Shown here: positions 31,545 to 38,400 of the stretch, piece after piece | Position numbering within the stretch: position 1 is the stretch's first letter | Layout: each line of letters begins with the position of its first letter | Source: CAIJXO01 sp964485905 | GTDB lineage: Bacteria > Patescibacteriota > Minisyncoccia > Phycocordibacterales > GWA1-40-21 | Direction of reading: 5' to 3' | NCBI GenBank assembly: GCA_964485905.1 | Contig: CAZAJY010000003.1 | Coordinates: 1 to 45,935, forward strand | DNA: 45,935 nucleotides | Notes under the pieces: model-generated | The model's input: the letters and a program-made list of their open reading frames with translations, nothing else | Database searches by the model: none | What the model was told of the DNA's origin: nothing | Made by a program: the position numbers and the translations under genes

Positions 31545-32903
31545 ATGCAGTTATATAACACTTTATCCAGAAAAAAAGAGGAATTTAAGCCTATAAAAGA
31601 GGGTGAAGTTGGTCTATATACTTGTGGGCCAACAGTCTATGGTTTTCCCCACCTTGGTAATCTACGTACTTATGTCTTTGAAGATATCTTAAAACGCACT
31701 CTGACTTATAATAATTACAAAGTAAAACATGTAATGAATATAACGGATGTTGGACACTTAACTGGTGATCGTGATATGGGTAACGATAAAGTTGAAAAAG
31801 AGTCTCAAAAATCTGGTAAAACCGCATGGGAAATTGCTGATTTTTATACTCAGGCTTTCAAAGAAGATCTGCAACGACTAAACTTAATTTTCCCAGATAT
31901 TTTTTGTAAAGCCACTGACAATATTCCTGAACAGATTCAGATGATTCAAACACTTGAAAAAAAAGGTTTTACTTATAAAACTAGTGACGGTGTCTATTTT
32001 GATACTTCAAAAGTAGATGATTATAATAAACTTTCCCATCAGAATCTAGAGGACTTAAAAGAAGGCGCCAGAATAGAAGCTAACGCAGAAAAAAAGAATC
32101 CGACTGACTTTGCTTTATGGAAATTTTCACCTAAGGATGAAAAAAGACAGATGGAATGGGATAGTCCTTGGGGTATCGGTTTTCCAGGTTGGCATATCGA
32201 ATGTTCAGCTATGAGTGTAAAATATCTTGGTGAACAATTTGATATTCACTGTGGGGCCGTAGATGCCATCAGTCTTCATCACACCAATGAATTAGTGCAA
32301 ACTGAATCGGCCACTGGAAAGATACCCTGGGTGAGATTTTGGATGCACGGAGAATTTCTTAATCTTGATAAAGGAAGGAAGATGTCTAAAAGTACTGGAG
32401 ATTTTGTTACTGTCACCAATTCTTTTATAGAAAAAGGATTAGACCCCCTTGTCTTTCGTTTCGTCTGTTTAAACACACACTATAGAAAAGCGATGGAATG
32501 GAACGATGAAATTGCTGTATCATCAGCCCATGCTTTTGAAATCCTTAAGAAAAAAATCAATAATCTAGGAGAGGAAGCAGGTAAAACTAATTTAGAATGG
32601 AAAGAAAAATTTAATTTAGCAATAAATGATGACCTCAATATGCCGAAAGCTCTAGCTGTTCTAAATGAAATATTAAAGTCTGATTTATCTAACACCGACA
32701 AATTGGCCACTATATTAGATTTTGATAAAGTGCTTGGTTTGAATCTTCAAGCATCAAGGTCAGACCTTGCCGTGATAATTCCAGAAAATATTCAAAAATT
32801 AATGGATGAACGTGCTACTGCCCGACAAAATAAAGATTGGAAAAAAGCCGATGAATTACGTGATCAAATTATTAAACTTGGTTTTGAGGTGAAGGATAAG
32901 TAG
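31545..32903 (+). CDS. cysS: Cysteinyl-tRNA synthetase
   Basis: This 452-aa class I enzyme has the CGPTVYGFPHLGNLRTYVF motif (HIGH variant plus the first zinc Cys). GWHIECSAMS and SLHHTNELVQTES carry the other zinc ligands, and KMSKSTGDFV is the second signature. Length is normal. The gene is 3 bp after corA and is followed by a pyrimidine/purine hairpin. Confidence 0.97.
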   Translation: MQLYNTLSRKKEEFKPIKEGEVGLYTCGPTVYGFPHLGNLRTYVFEDILKRTLTYNNYKVKHVMNITDVGHLTGDRDMGNDKVEKESQKSGKTAWEIADFYTQAFKEDLQRLNLIFPDIFCKATDNIPEQIQMIQTLEKKGFTYKTSDGVYFDTSKVDDYNKLSHQNLEDLKEGARIEANAEKKNPTDFALWKFSPKDEKRQMEWDSPWGIGFPGWHIECSAMSVKYLGEQFDIHCGAVDAISLHHTNELVQTESATGKIPWVRFWMHGEFLNLDKGRKMSKSTGDFVTVTNSFIEKGLDPLVFRFVCLNTHYRKAMEWNDEIAVSSAHAFEILKKKINNLGEEAGKTNLEWKEKFNLAINDDLNMPKALAVLNEILKSDLSNTDKLATILDFDKVLGLNLQASRSDLAVIIPENIQKLMDERATARQNKDWKKADELRDQIIKLGFEVKDK

Positions 32904-32912
32904 TGGCTTCAT

Positions 32913-32934
32913 CTCCTCCTTTTCTAAGGAGGAG
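32913..32934. repeat. Hairpin CTCCTCCT-N6-AGGAGGAG between convergent genes
   Basis: A perfect 8-bp stem with a 6-nt loop sits between cysS and the DEAD helicase gene, which end toward each other. It has no strong U-run on either side. It resembles the CCCTCTC/GAGAGGG hairpin at 42408-42431 in style and may be a dispersed element or a weak bidirectional terminator. Confidence 0.5.
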
Positions 32935-32957
32935 TGGCATTCTGATGACGAGGTGGT

Positions 32958-34163
32958 CTAGCGATTCCCCTCCACAAAAGTCAGGGCTTTGCCTTTTTTG
33001 TTGCCACGACCAGTACGGCCTATGCGATGAACATAATCATCATAGGTTGCGGGAACATCATAGTTAATCACATGAGAGACATCGGGAATATCCAGTCCTC
33101 GAGCGGCTACGTCAGTCGCCACTAATATGGCTACAGAGTTGTCTTTAAACGCCCCTAGGGCCTTCTGGCGCTTAGAATGGGGCTTATTACCATGAATAGA
33201 ATCAGCCTTAAATCCCCTTTCAATCAACTTTTTAGAGAGTTTCTCCACCCCATGTTTTGTCCGTCCAAAAATAAGGACTTTGTAGAAATCTGATTGTTTC
33301 AAAAGGCTTTCCAGTGTTGCCAATTTATCACCACTGACTCGAACAATATCTTGGTCAACATTCTTACAAGTCTCGCCAGTCTTAACTGAGACAACAATTG
33401 GTTCATGTAAAAATATTTTAATTAAATTTTCTACTTCATGAGAAATAGTTGCCGAGAAAAATAAAGTATGTCTCTTCACTGGCATTTTAGCCATAATAAA
33501 TTTCATATCAGCGATAAAACCCATATCCAACATCCGATCGGCTTCATCCAAAACAATCGTATTAAATTTTGCTAAATCGATAAATTTTCGATTAACTAAA
33601 TCTTTTAATCTACCGGGGGTTCCGATAATAAAATTATTTTTCCTCTGACGAAGTTCAGCGATTTGTCCTCCAATTCCTACACCACCCACACAACAGGTTG
33701 AAAAAATTCCTAAATTAGTTACAAAACTTCTTAATTCTTGATTGATTTGTACCGCCAGTTCTCGGGTCGGCACCACAACTAATACTCTCTCAAATTTATT
33801 TAAAATTACTTTTTGAATTAATGGAATTAAAAAGGCACCAGTTTTTCCTGTTCCGGTATTAGCAATTCCCACAACATCCTTCCCTAAAAGAATTTGGGGG
33901 ATGATTTTATCTTGAATTAAAGTCGGCGTCACATAACCCTTAGTGATGATATTTTGTTTTAATTTCTGATCAATAATAAAATCGCTGAATTTATTTTCTG
34001 GCACAAAAACCACCTCTACCTCATTTGGTACAGCTTTATTTATAAACTTAGAAAAATGAATATTCTGGCCTCTAACCGGACCTTTCCTCTGATTTGCCTG
34101 ATGGGAACGAAAAAAAGGCTTCCTCGGCCCCCGTTGGCTATGACTATAACTATTCTTATACAT
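32958..34163 (-). CDS. DEAD-box ATP-dependent RNA helicase
   Basis: This 401-aa protein begins with a basic, Arg/Gln-rich tail of about 50 residues (SHSQRGPRKPFFRSHQANQ), likely for RNA binding. The helicase core has Q motif TPTLIQDKIIPQ, Walker A ANTGTGKTGAF, DEAD in VLDEADRMLDMGF, SAT in FFSATISHE and HRIGRTGR near the end. It probably unwinds structured RNA in ribosome assembly or decay. The C-terminus stops soon after motif VI. Confidence 0.94.
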   Translation of the reverse strand: MYKNSYSHSQRGPRKPFFRSHQANQRKGPVRGQNIHFSKFINKAVPNEVEVVFVPENKFSDFIIDQKLKQNIITKGYVTPTLIQDKIIPQILLGKDVVGIANTGTGKTGAFLIPLIQKVILNKFERVLVVVPTRELAVQINQELRSFVTNLGIFSTCCVGGVGIGGQIAELRQRKNNFIIGTPGRLKDLVNRKFIDLAKFNTIVLDEADRMLDMGFIADMKFIMAKMPVKRHTLFFSATISHEVENLIKIFLHEPIVVSVKTGETCKNVDQDIVRVSGDKLATLESLLKQSDFYKVLIFGRTKHGVEKLSKKLIERGFKADSIHGNKPHSKRQKALGAFKDNSVAILVATDVAARGLDIPDVSHVINYDVPATYDDYVHRIGRTGRGNKKGKALTFVEGNR

Positions 34164-34169
34164 TTATTT

Positions 34170-34199
34170 ATAATAGCACAAACCTATCTTATTTGTCAA
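34170..34199 (-). promoter_or_regulatory. Promoter of the DEAD helicase gene, predicted leaderless
   Basis: TTGACA (34194-34199), an 18-bp spacer and TGC-TATTAT (34170-34175) end 6 nt before ATG 34163. Confidence 0.7.
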
Positions 34200-34201
34200 C
34201 C

Positions 34202-35368
34202 CTATTTATAAATCTTCTTAATCAACGGGTTAATTCTGGTGACTAATTCATAAACACTAGCATCTAAAAGAGTAGCAATATCATCGGCTGTTATTTTTTC
34301 TTTATTATCAACCCCGATAATAGTCACTTCATCCCCCACTTCGACGCTTCGGAGACCCTGAGAATTTTTGAAGGGTTTAACATCCGTCACATCCACAATC
34401 ATAATGTCCATGCAAATTCGTCCGATAATCTTACATTTGTGCCCACCGATTAAAACCTGTCCGATGGAAGATAGAGCTCGCGGATAACCGTGCCAATAAC
34501 CAATGGGCAGAACAGCAATCTTTGATTTTCGATTTAATTTTTCAGTAAAATCATAACCGATACTCTCCCCCGCTTTTATATCCTTTATTTCAGCGATGAC
34601 GGTTTTCCAACTTAAGACTGGTTTCAAATTAAATTTATTTTGAGCATAGGCTTGAACTTCTCTCGATGGCCATAAACCATATAAGCCAATGCCTACTCGA
34701 AACATATCCAAATGAACCTCCGGAAAAAGAATTGTTCCGGAAGTAGCACAAGTGTGATTAATTACCTTGATTCCAGCTTGGGAGAAAGCCTCTCGCCACT
34801 GATTAAATATTTCTATTTGTTTTTTAGTCTCTTTGGGAAAAGCCGGATTTTTAGCGGCTGCAAAATGTGTATAGAGTCCAAGCACTTTTATTTTGTTTTT
34901 TAATTTATTTAATTCATTAATAACTTTTTCTGTCTCGCTCACCAAGAAACCATGTCGATGCATTCCCGTATCAACTTTAATATGCACTTTCACTGGCTTC
35001 TTTGAATTAAGCTTTTTTATTTGAGCAAAATAATCAAAACTTGAAACAGTAATTTCCAAATCATTAGCCACTGCTTTTTCTATCATTTCTGGCAAAGTAT
35101 AACCTAAAACTAAAATCGGAATCTTTATTCCATCTTTTCTTAAATTTATTCCTTCTGTTGCCGAGTCCACAGCCAAATAGTCTACGCCCAACTTTTCTAA
35201 TTCCTTGGCGAATTCAAATAAATTATGCCCATAGGCATTGGACTTTACCACGCCCATCAATTTAGTCTTTTTAGAGATAAGTGAACGAAAAACCCGATAG
35301 TTATGCTTAATAGCCTTCTTATCTATTTCAATCCAAGTCCGCAAACCAGTTCTTAATTCCCTTTTCAT
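34202..35368 (-). CDS. alr: Alanine racemase
   Basis: This 388-aa PLP enzyme makes D-Ala for peptidoglycan. It starts RTWIEIDKKAIKHNYRVF, and the PLP lysine is in GVVKSNAYGHNL. VDTGMHRHGF, CATSGTILFPE and MFRVGIGLYGLWPS are conserved, and GRICMDIMIVDVTD is the C-terminal domain hallmark. It supplies the same pathway as MraY, MurG and the D,D-carboxypeptidase elsewhere in the window. A TAAGAT box lies 6 nt before ATG 35368. Confidence 0.95.
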   Translation of the reverse strand: MKRELRTGLRTWIEIDKKAIKHNYRVFRSLISKKTKLMGVVKSNAYGHNLFEFAKELEKLGVDYLAVDSATEGINLRKDGIKIPILVLGYTLPEMIEKAVANDLEITVSSFDYFAQIKKLNSKKPVKVHIKVDTGMHRHGFLVSETEKVINELNKLKNKIKVLGLYTHFAAAKNPAFPKETKKQIEIFNQWREAFSQAGIKVINHTCATSGTILFPEVHLDMFRVGIGLYGLWPSREVQAYAQNKFNLKPVLSWKTVIAEIKDIKAGESIGYDFTEKLNRKSKIAVLPIGYWHGYPRALSSIGQVLIGGHKCKIIGRICMDIMIVDVTDVKPFKNSQGLRSVEVGDEVTIIGVDNKEKITADDIATLLDASVYELVTRINPLIKKIYK

Positions 35369-35374
35369 AGAACC

Positions 35375-35380
35375 ATCTTA
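35375..35380 (-). promoter_or_regulatory. -10-like box (TAAGAT) before alr
   Basis: TAAGAT on the minus strand ends 6 nt before the ATG, the same spacing as other genes here. The hexamer is a weak match. Confidence 0.35.
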
Positions 35381-35401
35381 CCTAAAATAGACCCAAAAGA
35401 C

Positions 35402-35442
35402 AAACAAAAAACCACCCAAATAAATTGGGTGGTTTTTTGTTT
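35402..35442 (-). terminator. Strong terminator after the KH-protein gene
   Basis: A 17-bp perfect stem (AAACAAAAAACCACCCA and its complement) has a 7-nt loop and a T6 run in the descending arm. It lies 8 bp past the KH gene stop and insulates alr. Confidence 0.85.
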
Positions 35443-35449
35443 AAATATC

Positions 35450-35809
35450 CTACAAATTTAAATCAGCCATAGCTTCGTCAACACTCTTTGAGGCTCGGAC
35501 TTCTGGAGTTCTCTCCATAGTTGGAGCGGCGCTAGCACCAGCTCTCATTTCTGGTCTCAAACCACCCTCTGGTTCGCTGATCTTAAGATTAACTCGAGAG
35601 TTATTCTTCATTCCAACGACTCGCAAAAGAGTTCTGATGGCCTTAGCGGTATTACCCATTCTTCCGATGACCTTGCCCATATCGGCAGCATTGACATCTA
35701 AAGTAAGTAATACTCCCATTTCATCAACTGTTCTAACAATCTTTACATCATTTGGATTATCAACCAAACCTTTGATCACATAATCCAAGAATTGTGCATC
35801 TGCTTCCAT
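35450..35809 (-). CDS. KH-domain RNA-binding protein (KhpA-like)
   Basis: This 119-aa protein starts MEADAQFLDYVIKGLVDNP and carries a KH domain with the GxxG loop at G49-R-M-G52 (DMGKVIGRMGNTAKAIRTLL). This is the KhpA layout, but a Pro/Ala/Arg-rich tail of about 40 aa (GGLRPEMRAGASAAPTMER) extends beyond the usual 75-80 aa. KhpA-type proteins bind many RNAs and are usually encoded next to rpsP, as here. A terminator stands between the two genes. Confidence 0.9.
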   Translation of the reverse strand: MEADAQFLDYVIKGLVDNPNDVKIVRTVDEMGVLLTLDVNAADMGKVIGRMGNTAKAIRTLLRVVGMKNNSRVNLKISEPEGGLRPEMRAGASAAPTMERTPEVRASKSVDEAMADLNL

Positions 35810-35820
35810 TATAATTTTCT

Positions 35821-35864
35821 GTAATTTTCTTGTAATTCAGTCTGCAGTAATTCGACCTGTAATT
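35821..35864 (-). repeat. Four AATTAC repeats in the KH-gene leader
   Basis: GTAATT occurs at 35821, 35832, 35847 and 35859 (AATTAC on the coding strand), spaced 11, 15 and 12 nt. The cluster lies within 55 nt upstream of the KH start codon. It could be a repeated binding site in DNA or RNA, but AT-rich chance is possible. Confidence 0.35.
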
Positions 35865-35900
35865 ATTAATAATACTGCTTGTTAAATATTATCATAAACA

Positions 35901-35931
35901 AAAAACACCTGCAAGACTTGCGGGTGTTTTT
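35901..35931 (-). terminator. Terminator between rpsP and the KH gene
   Basis: A 13-bp stem with one G-T pair and a 5-nt loop is followed by T5-6 on the minus strand. It begins 10 bp past the rpsP stop. KH expression then needs read-through or its own promoter. Confidence 0.75.
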
Positions 35932-35940
35932 ATATTTTAT

Positions 35941-36345
35941 TTATTCAGACTTTGGAGCTTCGGCTGGGATTTCTTCTACTACCGGAGCTTCGGTTGGTGC
36001 TGCCTCTTTTGGTTTGGCGGCTTCCTCGGCGGCTTTCTTTTTCTCTTCGGTTAGTTCTTTCTTAATTGGTCTCTTTTTAGGCAAAGCATTTACTTTTTTA
36101 CCAGTGATTATCTTCTTAGTAATCAAAAGATTTCTCATGGTATCAGACAACTGAGCTCCTTTAGAAATCCAATATTTTATTCGATCAGCATCCAAATGAT
36201 TATCAGTCTTAGCCTTTCTAGCATCATGGTTTCCAAGGATTTCCAAAGCCTGACCACTCTTAGCGCTTCTCTTAGAATCAACCAAAACCACACGAAAAGT
36301 TGGCTCGTGCTTTCTCCCTACCCTTTGTAATCTGATTATTAACAT
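35941..36345 (-). CDS. rpsP: 30S ribosomal protein S16 with long C-terminal extension
   Basis: The S16 core is clear: MLIIRLQRVGRKHEPTFRVV, DSKRSAKSGQALEILGNHD and ADRIKYWISKGAQLSDT. After about residue 85 an Ala/Glu/Pro/Lys-rich tail of roughly 50 aa follows (KKAAEEAAKPKEAAPTEAP). That makes 134 aa against about 82 in E. coli. The start at 36345 is fixed by the conserved MLIIRL and by a promoter 7 nt upstream. Confidence 0.95.
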   Translation of the reverse strand: MLIIRLQRVGRKHEPTFRVVLVDSKRSAKSGQALEILGNHDARKAKTDNHLDADRIKYWISKGAQLSDTMRNLLITKKIITGKKVNALPKKRPIKKELTEEKKKAAEEAAKPKEAAPTEAPVVEEIPAEAPKSE

Positions 36346-36352
36346 AGAGGCT

Positions 36353-36381
36353 ATATTAAGCGAAAACAGAAAAATAGTCAA
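36353..36381 (-). promoter_or_regulatory. rpsP promoter, predicted leaderless
   Basis: TTGACT (36376-36381), a 17-bp spacer and TAATAT (36353-36358) end 7 nt before ATG 36345. Confidence 0.65.
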
Positions 36382-36389
36382 GTAAAAAC

Positions 36390-36418
36390 GGGACAAATTA
36401 CCCTTTTTCTGTTAGTAT
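36390..36418 (+). promoter_or_regulatory. rnr promoter, predicted leaderless
   Basis: GGGACA (36390-36395, 4 of 6 to TTGACA), a 17-bp spacer and TAGTAT (36413-36418) end 6 nt before ATG 36425. It is divergent from rpsP. Confidence 0.6.
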
Positions 36419-36424
36419 TGTCAA

Positions 36425-38371
36425 ATGCCAAATAAAAACAAAAATAAGACCATTTCCGGTGTTTTAAGCGTTAATGCTCGTGGTGTCGGTTATCTCAAAT
36501 CACTCGACAAGGAAAAAACAGATATAGAGATTCAAAATAACAATTTAAATACCGCCCTTAATGGCGATACGGTATTGGTTTCAATCCTTCCAGCTAGAAA
36601 AAATGAAAAGGTATCAGGGAGAGTTATTCAAATTGAAAAAAGAGCAAAAAAAGATTTTGTGGGGATTTTAGTCTCACAAAATAGAAATATTGTTCTTAAA
36701 CCCGATGATAAAAAAATGTATGTGGAGATTGTAATTAATCAAGAATCTAAAGTTTTAGCCCAAACACATTTAGGAGAAAAAGTTCTAGTACAAATTACCA
36801 AATGGGATAAAAAATTACCGCAACCAGAAGCTAAGATACTAAAAGTTATTGGGCAAGCCGGCCAGCACAATACCGAAATGGAAGCGATCCTTTATGGAAA
36901 AGGTTTTGAAATCGGTTTTTCTGAAGAAATTGAAAGTGAAGCGAAAAAATTAGAAAGAACTGAGAAGCCTATACCACAATCAGAAATAGCAAAACGCCGA
37001 GACTTTCGAAATACTACTACCTTTACAATTGATCCCAAAGATGCCAAAGATTTTGATGATGCCATCTCATTTAAAAAATTAAATAATGGTAATTTTGAAA
37101 TTGGTGTTCATATTGCTGATGTCTCACATTATGTTCGAGAAAAAAGCGCTCTCGATCAAGAAGCAATCAAAAGAGAGTTCTCCGTCTACTTGGTGGACCG
37201 CACAATTCCGATGTTGCCCGAAGTTCTATCTAATGATATTTGTAGCTTGAATCCCAATGAAGAAAAGTTAACTTTTTCAGCCGTCTTTGAAATAACAAAA
37301 AATGGAAAAATTATTTCTCGCTGGTTTGGAAAGACGATTATCAAGTCAAATAAAAGATTTACTTATGAGTTAGCGCAAGAGAGTTTAAATAATTCGCAGG
37401 GCGAATACCATGCTGAGCTAAAAATCCTTGATGACATTGCTAAAAAATTAAGAAAAGAAAAGACTATTCATGGGGCAATTGATTTTGAACAAGATGAAAT
37501 TGCTTTTGATTTAGATAGCGAAGGAAAACCAATTAAAATTTATAAAAAGCAAAGATTAGATACTCACAAATTAGTGGAAGAGTATATGCTTCTTGCCAAT
37601 AAAGAGGTGGCGGAATTTATTTATCGCGCCTATAAAAAAACTAATTCTGATAGCCCCTTTATTTATCGCATCCATGATTTACCTGATAATGAAAAAATAA
37701 CAGCCCTGAGTATTTTTGTTAAAGCTTTAGGTTATAATTTACCAATTGAAAAAAATAAAAATCTAAAAGCAATAGATTTACAAAATTTATTTAAACAAAT
37801 TGAAGGCCGGGCCGAAGAATCAATGATTAAAACAGCTGCGGTTAGATCAATGGCTAAGGCAATTTATTCCACAAAAAACATTGGGCATTTTGGCTTAGCT
37901 TTTGAATTTTATACACACTTCACCTCCCCTATCCGACGTTACCCTGATTTATTAGTTCACCGACTATTAGAAAAACATTTAAAAGATGAAAAATTACCAA
38001 AGACTGAATGGTTAAAATATGAGAAGATTTCAATTCTGGCCACAGAAAAAGAAATTCAAGCAGCTGAAGCAGAGAGAGATTCCAAAAAATATAAGCAGAT
38101 AGAATTTATGCAAAATAAAATCGGACAGATTTTTGATGGTACAATTACTGGTGTGACCGAATGGGGCCTTTATGTGGAAGAAAAAGAAACAAGAACTGAA
38201 GGTTTGGTGAGAATTAGAGATTTGGGTGATGATTATTATGTTTTAAATCAAAAAAATTATTGTATCATTGGAAACAAAACAAAAAAGAAATTTTCACTTG
38301 GCGATCAAATAAAATTTAAAATTACTGATACTAATTTAGAAAAAAGAACTATTGATTGTTTACTGGTATAA
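36425..38371 (+). CDS. rnr: Ribonuclease R
   Basis: This 648-aa 3'-to-5' exoribonuclease has N-terminal cold-shock OB domains (SGVLSVNARGVGYLKSLDKE). The RNB catalytic domain carries the Asp cluster in TIDPKDAKDFDDAISF. HFTSPIRRYPDLLVHRLLEKH is the RNB signature, and a C-terminal S1 domain starts at IFDGTITGVTEWGLYVEE. It degrades structured RNA and defective tRNA or rRNA. The usual basic C-terminal tail is missing; the protein ends right after the S1 domain. Confidence 0.95.
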   Translation: MPNKNKNKTISGVLSVNARGVGYLKSLDKEKTDIEIQNNNLNTALNGDTVLVSILPARKNEKVSGRVIQIEKRAKKDFVGILVSQNRNIVLKPDDKKMYVEIVINQESKVLAQTHLGEKVLVQITKWDKKLPQPEAKILKVIGQAGQHNTEMEAILYGKGFEIGFSEEIESEAKKLERTEKPIPQSEIAKRRDFRNTTTFTIDPKDAKDFDDAISFKKLNNGNFEIGVHIADVSHYVREKSALDQEAIKREFSVYLVDRTIPMLPEVLSNDICSLNPNEEKLTFSAVFEITKNGKIISRWFGKTIIKSNKRFTYELAQESLNNSQGEYHAELKILDDIAKKLRKEKTIHGAIDFEQDEIAFDLDSEGKPIKIYKKQRLDTHKLVEEYMLLANKEVAEFIYRAYKKTNSDSPFIYRIHDLPDNEKITALSIFVKALGYNLPIEKNKNLKAIDLQNLFKQIEGRAEESMIKTAAVRSMAKAIYSTKNIGHFGLAFEFYTHFTSPIRRYPDLLVHRLLEKHLKDEKLPKTEWLKYEKISILATEKEIQAAEAERDSKKYKQIEFMQNKIGQIFDGTITGVTEWGLYVEEKETRTEGLVRIRDLGDDYYVLNQKNYCIIGNKTKKKFSLGDQIKFKITDTNLEKRTIDCLLV

Positions 38372-38377
38372 AAAAAG

Positions 38378-38400
38378 AGGTGGCAACTACTTAGCCACCT
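38378..38400 (-). terminator. smc terminator overlapping its stop codon
   Basis: AGGTGGC-N9-GCCACCT is followed on the minus strand by CTTTTTTT. The stop codon of smc (38387-38389) lies in the loop. Confidence 0.75.
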
